This document shows positions 25,440 through 36,496 of a stretch of DNA of 64,000 nt, piece by piece. The DNA is from Rhinolophus ferrumequinum. Its lineage: Eukaryota > Chordata > Mammalia > Chiroptera > Rhinolophidae. Every line of letters begins with the position of its first letter. Positions within the stretch are counted from its first letter, which is position 1. The position numbers and the translations under genes are program-made. The notes below the pieces were generated by a model, which was not told the origin of the DNA, searched no databases, and worked only from the letters and a program-made list of their open reading frames with translations. The stretch is from contig NC_046305.1 of assembly GCF_004115265.2 (NCBI RefSeq), forward strand, positions 42,380,187-42,444,186, read 5' to 3'.

Positions 25440-25760
25440 TGGGGCTAACGGGATGTGGGCGGCCCCACAGGCTGCTCTGCCTGGAATGTTCTCTACACTC
25501 CAGCCCCTTTGTCTTTCAAATTTCATCTCAGCCCGAATCTCTTCCGGATGCTCCTGAGCAGGCTGCGGTGGTGCCCCCACTCTCCTCAGTGTAATGCTTT
25601 GTATTCTAACACTTACTTCCTTGTCTGTCTCCATCAGGGACTGTGGGCCCCCCCCCCAGGTCACACACTGCGCTCCTCTCATTCTGATACCTTGGGTGCC
25701 TAGCTCATGGAACGCCCCCATCAAGTACTGTTGAAGGAATGAATGAAGGAAGGAATGAAT
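25440..25760 (+). repeat. L2 LINE 3' end
   Basis: Sense L2: 'tctgcctggaatgttctc', 'aaatttcatctcagccc', 'gtctccatcagggactgtgg' and a GAATGAATGAAGG tail. Confidence 0.75.
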
Positions 25761-26199
25761 GATTCCATCAGCGAGGTCCTCAAGAATCGCACCGCTTGCT
25801 GCTGGTGTGCTTTTCCCTTTTTCCCCACCTCCACCTCATGCCCGCTCTGCATCTTCTCCCTCCCTTTCCCGAGCCTGGAACACGCCCAATCCTTTGCTGT
25901 TTCTGGGGAATGGCTCAGTGTATGTGAAAGAGAAGGTGGCCCAGCCGCCTCCAGGGTTTTAAGATTCTACCAAGAGGCCCACTTTGGGCTCTGCACCAGG
26001 CCCAGATCTCTGTGGGGCCTGCGAGGGGATCAAGGGGCCTTGGAAGGGGCCGTCAGCACATTTGCTATTTGCTTGTGAACAGGGGCAACCTGGAGGCCAG
26101 TGGGAGCAGGGCTGACCCAGTACCTGGTCTCCCACCGTCCCTGCCTGCTGATGAGAACCAGGGCAGGGAGAGGGCAGCTGAGGAAGCCTCGTGGCCATT

Positions 26200-26545
26200 C
26201 ATATCCACCCACCGTGCATTTGCTGCCATGCGCCTGCTGCCACGGCTGGCTGCATCCAACACACTGCAGGGCTGGCCTCTGGGCCTGGCTCACGCCCTTC
26301 TCTTTCCCTGCTATACCCTTTCCACTCTCTGCAGCCTGGGACCTGCTCTTCATCCTTCCAGACCAGCTTATGTGGTGTCCTCTGGGGTGACACTCGCTCT
26401 CCTCCCGACTCCCATCTTCCCACTTCCAACTTGCTGAATTTATCCTGTTGTAGTGACTCACTGGTTGGTTTCTCTGCTGAGTCTCTGACAGACAGCACCT
26501 GAGTCTTTTCTCTGACTCCTTAGCACCCAGGGGAGTTCCTGGCAC
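26200..26545 (+). repeat. L2 LINE fragment
   Basis: Contains 'cagggctggcctctgggcc' and later L2-like words to 'tagcacccaggggagttcc'. It shares its first words with the L2 fragment at 27240. Confidence 0.45.
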
Positions 26546-27239
26546 ACCATGGAGGCTGAGCAAGTGCCGGAGAGGGGCTTATGCCTGGTGCCATGAGCGG
26601 ACAAATCTCTGCCCGGCTGGCAGGAATCATGAATGCTGAGAAATGTGAGCTCACAAAGACATGAGTATACACACACAGACACACACGTACACAGACACAG
26701 ACACGCACGTACACCGATAGACACAGACACACAGGCACACACAAACACATGTGTACACAGTACCTCTCCCTGGAGTACCTGCCCAGGCCAGTGCCCCTTC
26801 CTGCCCCTGCTGGCCTCAGGCAGGGTCCTCAGGCCTACTGCTCCATTTCTACTTCCTTTCCTTCCTTGTCACTCAATTTTCCTGCCAGTTCTTCTCACGC
26901 TAATTAGAGGAAGCATTCGGCCAAAGGAAGCTTGGAAAAGAAGCCTTTGAAATGGAAATGTTGTGACAAAATGATGGATTGTTTTCTGAGCTGCACAGTT
27001 TGTTTCTTGCTTGCAGCAGAAGGGAGAATATAGCTGAGACAGGAGTGGTAGAGGTTGCCCCCTGTCAGAAAGCCCTGGACAGCCAGAAAGGCAAGTGAAA
27101 AGAGCAGGAAGCAGGGAGTGGGAATGTGTGAGGGACGTGGCCTGGCTACTGCCCAGTAGCCCAGGTCATGGCTGGGAGCCCAGAGTGGCCAGGGCACGCT
27201 CAGTTTCCTGCTGAGGGACATGTGGTCTGTCCTTCTGTC

Positions 27240-27475
27240 ATGGTCACACCCAGCACCCTGCAGGGCTGGCCTCTGGGCCTTTGCTCAGGCCGATCCCTTT
27301 GCCTGAGGTCCCTTTCCACTTTTTCTCACCTGTGAACTGCTTCAAGGCCTGCTTAAGGGTTACCTCTTCTGGGAAGACCCCGACTGCACATGACGACCAC
27401 TTCACCCAAAGCCTCCAAACCGCAGGAGTACTCGCTAGCTGACCCCCGGCCACTTGGTTTACTGGGGACTAATTA
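27240..27475 (+). repeat. L2 LINE fragment
   Basis: L2 text 'cctctgggcctttgctcagg', 'tgcttaagggttacctcttc' and 'gggaagaccccgac' in sense order. Confidence 0.6.
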
Positions 27476-27479
27476 GAAT

Positions 27480-27850
27480 TGTCACCGGTCTTATTTATTA
27501 AAAAGCATGTTTTGAGTCCCTACTGTATAAAGCACTGTTCTATGCATTGTGCATCAGTGAACACAACAGATGGACCCCTCCACCCGCATGGAGTTCTGTG
27601 GGGGCCACAGATAATGGAGATAATGAATGTGTAAGCCGTGTAGCATAGCAGATGGTTTTAAGTGTCTGGGAAACAGCAGAGGGGGTGAAGATGACTGAGA
27701 ATGATGTGACATTTATGCTTTAAAATGAAGTGGGAAGGTAGGCTTCACGAGAAGGTGAATTTGAGCAAAGATGTGACAGAGGGTAAGGCATGCAGATATT
27801 AGGGAGGGAAGCATTATGGGTAGAAAGAACAGTGTGTGAAGATTAATCAG
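27480..27850 (-). repeat. L2 LINE 3' portion, antisense
   Basis: Antisense L2: 'tgagtccctactgtataaag', 'gcatcagtgaacacaacaga', 'cttcacgagaaggtgaattt' and 'gagcaaagatgtgac'. It lies tail-to-tail with the sense copy before it. Confidence 0.7.
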
Positions 27851-29649
27851 CCCTTAATAAATAGAAGTTACCAGGAGGTAAATATGGATACGTTAATTTA
27901 TGCCTCCTATCTTTCTAATGAGATGACCCATCTTTGAGGGCAGATGTCACATTTCAATCATTTTTGTATCCTTCACAGCATTTAGTATTTCACAGAGTAA
28001 ATTGTTCGGTGGATGTATGTTGAATGAATAAACAAACTCCGAACTGTCCTCTAAGCTCCTGAACAGGGCAAGGGCTGCCGGGACTCAGCTTTTGTCCTGG
28101 AGCGCCCTCTAGTGTCCTAATCTCAAATGCCAGCTTTGTACACCTTGTTTTATATCTGCAACTTTCCTCTCCCCATCCAAAGTCCCCAGTGACAGTGGCC
28201 AACCAAACAATAGAATTTACTAAGTGACTACTGTGCACAAGGCACAGTACCAGCTTCTGCAGAAGGCACAGATACAGGAGACGTGGTCTCTTCCCTCAAA
28301 CCCCTCCCTCACCAGACCTCTCCCTGGCTAGCCTTTTCCTTCTCAGTGTCCTTCTGGTGTCCTCCCTCGCTGATCTTTCTGGATCGTCTGTAATACCAGA
28401 ACTACAGCTTGGGCTATAGCTGACCAGGCGACGATGTGCCTGCAGTGTGTGCCCAAGGGGCTTGGGGTCAGGCCATTAGCCCTTCTGGATCAGTGGAACA
28501 GCCAGCCCTTCACCCCAAAGATCTATAATTCTGGGGAGCTTGGAAAGCAGCCAGAATCTGGTGCACTAGACGCCCCGTGCAGTTTCAGGGCTGGGGCTGG
28601 TTAAGATGCAGACCAAAGTTGTCTCCCCATTCTGGCTGGTGGAATTTTGCCTCCTTTTCAGAGACTGGTCATGGCCCCGCCACCTCCTCTGAGCTGGCGG
28701 CCTTGGTTTCCTCAGCGCCAATGCTGAAGCTCCATCTGTAGGTTCTGAGCCTCCCCCACTCTTGTCCTTGCCTTCCCCTCTGGCTCCAGCCACGAAACTT
28801 GAGAGCCCCTTTCTTTCCCAGGGCTCCGTTTAGCACTGAGACCAGAATAACTGTGTCCTTGGAGCTTTATTTTTAGGGCCTGTGAGAGGGAACAAGGAAC
28901 CTCTGGAGACAGACCTGTCCTGTGCTGAGGACTGTGCTGGGCGGGTGCCAGACACACCTCCCACAGCTCTGAACTGTGGCCTGGGGAGTCCTGCAAACCC
29001 AGCCCCAAATCTCATCCACTGTCCCCATATCAGCTCCCTTGGAGGGCTTTTCTCATTGAGAGAGTGTCAGTCACAAGCAGAAAAGTGGACTGTGGGCAGA
29101 CCGGCTGTCCAAATGCCTAAGCCTGTGTCCCTGAGACTCCCTGAGTCTCCCTGGTGGTCAATCTCTTAGCCTCCGCTCCTGAGACAGTGATACCCCAAGC
29201 TGAAGGGACGCTTGGGCCAGAGCTCCAGTATCTGGACCTGTGGCCCTGGTGGGTTTGGATAACATGCAATAAGCAGAGACTCTCCAAACACTTTCCTGAG
29301 TCCACACATTTCCAGAGATACCCAGGAGCAGTTAGGGAAAGAGTGGACTGAGAACTGGGAAGCTTCAGAAATCGTTGTCTGTGGCCTGAGAGTCAGGCCA
29401 ATGGACCCACTGACAGGCTGGTGCAGGAGGTGCCATGCTGATGTTCTGGTTACTTGGTGGCAGCTGGGCTGTGGGCTTGGACTGGATTCTGAGGATTTAT
29501 TCAGACCCAGGAGGGAGAGGAAGGGCTTTCTACTGCCCAGGGCCTGCTCCCTGACGAAGACCACTGGACTTTTGTATGTGCGTCTCTCAGGCCCCTTTCT
29601 CTCCTCTGACCACTCCAACTTCCGCATCTTCTTCCTCGTCTCCAATGGT

Positions 29650-30025
29650 ATGTTAGTTAGCTCGGGCTGCCATGAAAAATACGACTGACTGGCTGGTTTA
29701 AACAGCAGACATTTTTTTTCTCGCCGTTCTGGAGGCTGGAAGCTCCAGATCGAGGCATCAGGCATTGGGAGGGTTGGTTTTTCCCGAGGCCTCTTTCCTT
29801 GGCTTACAGACGGCCACCTTCTTGCTGTGTCCTCCTATGGCCTTTCCTCTGTGCCCGCATATCCCTGGTGTCTCTTCTTCTTAAGGACATATGGGATTAG
29901 GGCCTCACCTTTACGAGCTCATTTAACCTTAACTGCCTCTTTAAAGACCCTGGCTTCAAATCCGGTCACAGTGGGGGCTAGGGATTGACCACAGGGATTT
30001 TTGAAGGACATAATATAGTCTTGCA
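29650..30025 (-). mobile_element. MaLR-type LTR fossil (MLT1/MST-like), antisense
   Basis: A solo LTR of the MaLR (ERVL-related) group in antisense, recognisable by the conserved 'gggctgccatg' start, 'ttctggaggctggaagctcc' and 'ctttaaagaccctg' regions. It is a broken, ancient fossil, probably of early placental age. No internal region is attached. Confidence 0.75.
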
Positions 30026-30424
30026 TCCTAGGAGGGAAGTTCTCCTCTCCCCATGGTGTCTGTCAGCCCCACACCAACCTGCTGCTCCCCAGTCCTTTCC
30101 CTTCCAGCCCTGAGAAGTAGCCCCTCCCCCAGAGCTAAAGCTGCCCTGACCTTCTCGGCATCACTCCAGCTCATTCTGGGACTGTCAGACCCCAAAGGGT
30201 GCAGGTACCTGGTGGGATCCAGCACGTCTTCCCAACAGTGATAGAGGGTCACTGGAAAATCACCTACCCTGCTGGAGGTACCTGAGCTAGAGAGGTGAAA
30301 AAGGGAGACACAGGGGACTATAGGTTTTCCCACACAGCTGGCTGCCCTGGCCTGAGGGCTGGGCGACAAACATGCTGGGCATTTTCTTGGGCCTTGTCAA
30401 AGTGAATGCTCTCTCTTTCTGTCC

Positions 30425-30500
30425 CATCAAATACTATTTACGGAGTACACCTAGCACTAGGTACTAAAGCCACCATGGTGAGCAAACCACGATCAGAGCT
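30425..30500 (-). repeat. L2 3' end, antisense, with first copy of a 40-bp repeat
   Basis: 'aatactatttacggagtaca' followed by 'ctagcactaggtac' fits a decayed antisense L2 terminus. Bases 30446-30485 recur exactly at 31272-31311. Confidence 0.45.
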
Positions 30501-31271
30501 GTGTAGGGGCGAGCCTTATCAGGAGCTTTATTGTGGTGAGATCTGTCAGGAAGGGCCACATGTCTAAAACATTCTGTCCCATTGTTCTCTCAGCTGACTG
30601 CAGTGTCCTGAGCAAGCTGGTCATTCTGACATCCAATGCCACTGCCAGATTGTTTCTTACACCAATGATTGTCCTAGTTTTCAGTCCAGAAGGTATGGTG
30701 CCCATTCAGCCTGTGTTTCTGAGCCCTTGACGTGGGGCAGGGATTTGAATGGAGCAAAGGGAAGCAGGTGCCGGGACCTGGAAACCTTACCCCGGCAGTT
30801 GGTTGCCAAGTGTGTGCTCTGTTGGCTTGTGGAAGCCTGTTCTTCCCTGAGGCCAGCCTAGGACCAGCTCCCCACCCCCCAAACCCCCCTCCCACCCGCG
30901 CTCTGCTGCTCTAGATGGGCTCCTTGGACTTCCCAGTCTCTGGACAACCTACCTAGCTCCCCCTGCCCCCATGAGATGTGACCCCTATAGTCCCAGCAGG
31001 GTTCGCGGAACGATCAGAGAGCTGAAGCCAGAGGGCAGCAGAGAGCTGGGGACGGCTAGGAAGGGGGCGTGGCTGTGAGCTGGCTGCAACGCAGGCTCAG
31101 CAGGGCACCGGGGCCCAAGCTGGATTGGCTGGGGGAGACAGGGGCACCTTTCGGAGGATTGGCCCTTGAGGCTTTTGGCAGCTTTGACTATCTCCGTAGG
31201 TCCATTGGTGGTGTTAAAAACAAGACAAATAAAGTTGCTTATGGGGAGCCCCACCTCAAAAATACTGGGCA

Positions 31272-31311
31272 TACACCTAGCACTAGGTACTAAAGCCACC
31301 ATGGTGAGCAA
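31272..31311 (+). repeat. Second copy of a 40-bp exact direct repeat
   Basis: All 40 bases are identical to 30446-30485, which lies 826 bases to the left. The flanks are unrelated on both sides (only the first copy has an L2-like context), so this copy looks like an inserted filler rather than an independent repeat. Confidence 0.8.
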
Positions 31312-31640
31312 GGACTTAATTACAGTTTTGGTTCTCCCAGAAATGGAATCTTAAACCCATCCATCCGGACTCACCTGATCAGACTAAAGAAGCTGCCTGA
31401 CCCCTGCCATTCCCTGAAGGAAAGGAACTTTGCAATAACCAACCCCCTTTTTTTCTATTATAACTTCCTTATTCCCGCTCGCTTCTGCCTATAAGTCTTT
31501 CATTTTGTATAGCTCCTTGGAGCTCCTTTCTAGCGATCGGATGCTGCTTGATTTGAATTGATTTTTGCTCACACAAACTCTTAAAATGTTGACTATGCCT
31601 CAGTTTATCTTTTAACAGTTTGCAGCCCCCCATGTCTAAG
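31312..31640 (+). mobile_element. Possible ERV1-like LTR remnant
   Basis: The order 'cctataagtctttcatttt', 'gtatagctccttggagctcc' and a later 'tttgctcacac' resembles the U3/R part of gamma-type (ERV1) LTRs. It is a broken remnant without a visible internal region; limits and family are uncertain. Confidence 0.35.
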
Positions 31641-31976
31641 GCCCTGGAGCCGAGGACTGTCACATCAGACCCCCTGGCCCCTGCAGGGGATGTCCGGGAG
31701 GGGGACCCTAAAAGCAAGGACTTCTTTCCTTGGTAAAATAGGACCTGATCCTTCAGGGTGGGCTTTCAGAGGCTCTCTCATTGGACAGCAGAGGCTGCAT
31801 CTCATAGGCAAGTCACCGCCTTTTGGGGGGTCTCTGGTAATCGCTACTGCCCTCCCCACATGGTCCCGTGAAGGGTGCTGCTCCTGTTAACTCTGTGGCC
31901 CAAGTATGGGTACACGACACTAATGCACCACGGGCCCGGGACGACTCAAAGGGGAGTATGCAAGAGTGACATGTAC

Positions 31977-32652
31977 GGAGAGATCTTTTGGGGCTGGGCT
32001 TGCGAAAAGAGTAACATGCCTCTGGCTAGACATTTACTACATCCGTCCTTGGAAGAGGACAAGGAAAAACATAGAAAGTCCAAATTCTTATTTTATGGAT
32101 GTAAAATGTCCAGGAGGCTACAAGATGGCCACGGTTTTCCGCCAGGCTCAGACAGTGGTTCTTTGTGTAGGTTGTTCAACAGTGTTGTGCCAACCAATAA
32201 GAGGAAAGGCGAGACTCACAGAAGGGTGTTCGTTTAGAACAGGGGTGTCCAAACTTTTTTCAACGTGTTTTACCAAGGGCCCTATGCGGTAAAATACACA
32301 AACAGCCGGGCCACTCACTCGAGGTGAAGTACGTATTGCCTCACCTGGTTTATTGAAGTAAACGAAATATATTTTTGGAATTTGCTGCGGGCCAATACAA
32401 AATGGATCGCGGGCCGCAGTTGGCCTGCGGGCCGGAGTTTGGACACCCCTGGTTTAGAAGAAAGCAATGCTAGTGGGCCACACAACTTCCTGTATTTGTT
32501 CTATCACAGAAAGCCTTATCCATTCAGGAATTCTAGTTCAGCTACAAAGGTGATGTAATCACATGTAATTTTGTAAGTACACAACAGTGTGATTTCTTCT
32601 ATCTTGGTGTCATTTTTTTCAATAAAGTTTTAATTATAGGCAAAAAAAGAAA
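31977..32652 (+). pseudogene. RPS27L: RPS27L processed pseudogene, split by a hAT element
   Basis: An intronless copy of the mRNA for ribosomal protein eS27-like. The ATG at 32016 opens [15 protein letters not shown], which fits RPS27L (LAR, SLEE) better than RPS27 (LAK, SPEE). A deletion of about 17 bases near 32076 shifts the frame; the rest continues in another frame as [28 protein letters not shown] and LTEGCSF, ending at a TAG at 32471-32473. A 3' UTR follows with AATAAA near 32621 and an A-rich tail. It is flanked by a perfect 12-bp target duplication (agtgacatgtac) at 31965-31976 and 32653-32664, so L1 machinery inserted it. The hAT element at 32240-32451 interrupts it just before the stop codon. 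Without the hAT and its duplicated 8 bp the copy is about 456 bp. Not functional. Confidence 0.93.
32240..32451. mobile_element. Nonautonomous hAT transposon (212 bp)
   Basis: The ends are perfect inverted repeats of 15 bp (caggggtgtccaaac / gtttggacacccctg). It is flanked by a perfect 8-bp target duplication, gtttagaa, at 32232-32239 and 32452-32459; an 8-bp duplication is the hAT hallmark. There is no coding capacity. The interior contains paired GGGCC-rich words ('gcgggccgcagttgg', 'ctgcgggcc'). Perfect ends suggest a comparatively young insertion. Confidence 0.92.
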
Positions 32653-32734
32653 AGTGACATGTACCCAGGTGGTCAGGTTTAAGAGCTATCATGTTGACCC
32701 ACTCAGTCTCCTGGCTGATTTCTTTATAACAGAT

Positions 32735-33140
32735 ACCAGCTGTATTAGTTTTCTATTGCCGTAGCAACAAATTACCACAAACGCAGTGGCCTGAAGCAAC
32801 GCAAATTTATTATCTCAGCAGGGCTGCATTCTTTCCGGGGGCCCTCGGGGAGAATCTATTTCATTGCCTTTCCCTGTTTCTACAGGCTGCCCACATTCCG
32901 AGGCTCCGACCTCTGCGTCCATTGGCACCATCTCCCGACTCTGACCTCCTGCCTCCCTCTTACAGGCCCCTTGTGATTACCTTGGGCCCACGCACATAAT
33001 CCAGGATCATCTCCACTTCAAGATCCTTAATGTGATCACATCTGCAAAGTCCCTTAGGCCAGGCTAAGGTAACATATTCAAAGGTTTCAGGGATTAGGGT
33101 GTGGACATCTTTGGGGGGGGCTATTCTGCCCCTCACATCA
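32735..33140 (-). mobile_element. MaLR/MLT1-type LTR fossil, antisense
   Basis: An ancient solo LTR in antisense: 'tgtattagttttctattgcc' start, 'aaatttattatctcagc', 'cttgtgattaccttgggccc' and 'ggattagggtgtggac' in the expected order. It is broken and shortened inside, of early placental age. Confidence 0.7.
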
Positions 33141-33689
33141 ACTTATTGCCCTTTGCTCTGAAGCTCACAGCCAGACAATTTCCCTCCTTGAGGTCTAGAT
33201 GGAAGAGAGGGGGGCCCTAGTAGCGGTGGGGGCTTCCCTCCACCTGCCCGAGACCCTCCTCTTTGGATAACGACACCAAGAGTCGTCTTCCTTCAGAACA
33301 CACCTTGCCCTCATCCTCAGTGGGAGACCTTTCTCTAGGTCTGCTGCAGGACAAGGTCATTAGAATCCCATCCAGTACCCCCAACATCGGTCCCCCTCCC
33401 TCCAAACCATAGCAGGATGATCTCCTTAAAACACCCAGAGAGCCGAGGACCGAGGCTAAGACATCACAGTCAGACGTGTGTCCACACCCCGCCCCCCAAT
33501 CCCATGCCTTGCCCACCAAGCCTCACTGTTTTCTTTATTGAGAATCGTTTCTACAAATGGAAAGGAAGTATTAGGCTTACAGATGTGTAAGTTGGAGAGA
33601 GCGCACACTCGTTGGGAAGAGAAAAAAAGAACTGCCTCCCAAACCTGCAACTGCTGATGCCAGGAGGGTCCCTGCAAGGTCCTGGTGGA

Positions 33690-33875
33690 GCCTTAAGGTG
33701 ACGGCAGTACTGGCTGACACCTTGATTGCAGCCTCATGGGAAACCCTGAGTCAGGGCCCAGAGAAGCTGCCTGGATTCCTGACCCACAGAAACTGTGAGA
33801 TAATAATTACGTGTTGTTTTAAGCTGCTAAGTTTCAGGGTAATTTGTTACGTGGCAATAGATAGCTAATACACGC
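33690..33875 (+). mobile_element. MLT1-type LTR fossil, 3' part
   Basis: The 3' end of an MLT1-type LTR in sense: 'cctgacccacagaaactgtg', 'gttttaagctgctaagtttc', 'gcaatagatagctaatacac'. A broken fossil of ancient origin. Confidence 0.75.
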
Positions 33876-34467
33876 TGTAAAGTCTCATACATCACTAAAG
33901 AATCACAGTGTCATCACACATTTAATTTACAACTGAGCGTCGACTCTGTGTGGGGCACATGGTATCGGGTTCTGAGGCTTTGGTGATGAGCCAGGCAAGA
34001 CCCCCCCTCCAGGAGCTCACAGTGGAGGGAACAGGCAGACGAGGCACCGTAAGGCGAGATCAGAACAAGCTTCATGGAGGAAGGGGTGTGTGGAGGGATG
34101 GGGAGGATTTCAAAAGGCAGAAATAAGGTGGGGGTATTCCATGGGGGAAGGATCAGAGGTGGTACAAGGTGTTTTCCAACATGTGACACTGAGCTGACCA
34201 CAGAGGAGAAAAATTTGGACAGATTTGGCTCCTGTCTTCTGGATGGGATTACCACTAGGCAAAATCGGAGGGTGCGTGCACCTCCACACAGCTTCCTAAC
34301 AACAGTGACAGAACAGAATCGTCAGGTGACCGTGGGATCTGTGGCGTATGGGAGGTGGGATTGGAGCAAGGACTCCACAACCTCCACCTGCCTCCCAGGC
34401 TCAGCCATGGTGGTTCTCCTGAGGCAGCACTGTGGGGAGAGGTGGCTTGAGGCAGAGGAGAAACACT

Positions 34468-34685
34468 GAGACGTGCAGCCAAGCCTCTGAGTTCGAATCC
34501 TGGCTCAGCCACTTGCTAGCTGTAGCATCTTAGGCAAGTTACTGGACTGCTCTGTGACTGCATTCCCTCGTCTATAAGACCGGGCTCATAGTAGGTTCTA
34601 CCTTCCAGGGTGTCACAAGCTTAGCGTGTCATTTACATGGAGCATCTTGGAATAGTGCATGGCATGCAATAGACGTAAGTTATTG
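34468..34685 (+). repeat. MIR SINE
   Basis: Sense MIR: 'gagttcgaatcctggctcag', 'cacttgctagctgtagc', 'cttaggcaagttactgg', 'ggcatgcaatagacg'. Nearly complete. Confidence 0.85.
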
Positions 34686-36179
34686 TCTCTTTTCAAGGGA
34701 CACGATCTGATCGTTGCATCATCTCTCTTTCTTTCTGTTACTCTTTTCCTTCCTTCATTGGTTGAGCACCTGTTATGCACCAGACACTGGGCTGAGATTA
34801 TAGCATCAAAAAGGCACAGCCACGGCTCTTCAACGGTTTACCACCTGCTGGTGAGTTCTTATCCTAGGCGTCATCTACCTCCAACCCATTTTGTACAGCA
34901 TGTTTTACCTTTGCTAAGGAATTTCACATATTACCTTATTTAATTTCCACAATAATCTTGGGAGCTTGGAGTTGTTTATTATTATGTTATATTTTTACGT
35001 ATTATTTCTCTTAGCAATAAGACAGGACAGTGGTGGTGGGAAGGCGGGGGCTCAGCCATGGCCCTTCTGGTTCAGAAGAGCAGAAGATCCACCCAAAATT
35101 CCTAATGAGGTTCGCTGTCACTCTCTCCACATGCATCTGACAGACACCTCAGCACCGGGGAGTGAAATAGCATTCGTTATCTGGTGACATTTCGCAGGCG
35201 GCATTTTACCTCCGCTTCCCCTGAGACGCAATAACAAAAGTTTGTCTGATCTTCCCTTTCCCCAGCTCCCTAGCTCCCTGCCACCCCCTGTTCTTTTTCA
35301 TCTCTGCATTTGAGGGCAGACTTCTCCTGTCTGTCGGATGTGCGACACAGTGGTCTCTGGGGAGATCAGGGTGGCTTTCTTCCTCCAGCTTCAAAGGGCC
35401 TTTGGAGTACTCCACTCCAGGGGTGAATGCATTTTATTTTTTAGGAGGCTGGAAGCAGCTGCAGAGGGGGGCAGGGGCACCTTGGTGTCTCCTTCCCTTC
35501 CATTTCCAGGACCTACTAAGGAGGGAATAGGGGGTAAAGGGTGGGCATGGAGAAAGGGCTGGGGTGGGCCTTGTCCCTGGGGGAGGGACCACACTCTTTC
35601 CTTGGCAGCTGCAGTGGAGGTGGCCTGAGCAGGACTCCCCTGGGAGCAGGGATCTGCTGAGGTGGAGCCAGGCTGGGTCAGGGCACGGTCTCGGCGGAGG
35701 CAGGGCACGAGGGAGAAGTCCAAACTGTCTCGGGAGGTGGGACTTCCAGGATGCTTATTGAGAAGGGCTGCCTTTTGAAGGCTCAGGTGTTTCACCGGAA
35801 AGCTCGTGAAGGGGTCTGAGACAAGGCCTTTGGAGTGGGGGTTTCAGAGGGGGGGTTCCTGCTCTCCTTGCCCTCCTCTAAGCCTCTCCCAGGGAGAGCA
35901 GCCCCAGGGCAAGGGACTGGGAGCATGCAGGGTCTCTAGGCCAGGCCTCCCCCATGCCCCTCTACCAGCTGCAACCCAGGCCTCAGAGCCTACCCCTATA
36001 ACGCCTTCAAGGGTCCCCTGCACTCACACCTCCCCTTAAGGAGCGTCTGGCCTTAGCCTGTAGGTCTAGGGTTTAGGGGAGAGTGAGGGTGAGGGAGAAT
36101 GAAATCTCACCAGGCCTGTAGAGTGGCTTATTTTGATCTCTTTAGGGTAATTGGGAGAGAGAGCTTGAAGGGACAATTC

Positions 36180-36340
36180 ATTAAGTCAACAAATGTTTAT
36201 TGAGTACCTACTATGTGCAGTGATAGGCCCTGGGAATGTAGCAGTGGACCAGATGGAGAAAAGTCCCTATCTTTTGGATCTAACATTTTTGTGAGGAATT
36301 ATAAACCAGCAATTAGGTACATAGGTGATTATATACGTGC
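36180..36340 (-). repeat. L2 LINE 3' end, antisense
   Basis: 'aaatgtttattgagtaccta', 'ctatgtgcagtgataggccc' and 'gtagcagtggaccagatgg' are a well-preserved antisense L2 terminus. Confidence 0.75.
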
Positions 36341-36369
36341 GTGCATATATATACATATGCATATATATT

Positions 36370-36496
36370 GGGAGTGCCAAAAAACATATACATATGACTT
36401 GTATTCATCTTTTGGTGTTAGTATATATTGGGTATTACAATTTTAATACTGTTTTTTTCCTTTCTTAAAATGTGTACACATTGTTTTGGCACCCTC
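36370..36496. mobile_element. Small Tc1/mariner-like MITE (about 127 bp)
   Basis: The ends 'gggagtgccaaaa' and 'ttttggcaccctc' are inverted repeats with two mismatches, and the adjoining 'catatacata' and 'tgtgtacaca' words continue the pairing loosely. It lies in an AT-rich TATATA setting, so a TA target duplication cannot be proven; the right-hand site is decayed. No coding sequence. Confidence 0.55.

Noticed and set aside
26633-26760. CA-rich tract with long overlapping frames on both strands
   Set aside because: Degenerate (CA)n simple sequence; the frames are repeats of Thr-His or Val-Cys.
31288-31311. Sequence resembling the Kozak and start of a fluorescent-protein reporter (gccaccatggtgagcaag)
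   Set aside because: The match is under 20 bases, the following sequence is unrelated, and the same word occurs at 30462 within a decayed L2. It is not vector contamination.
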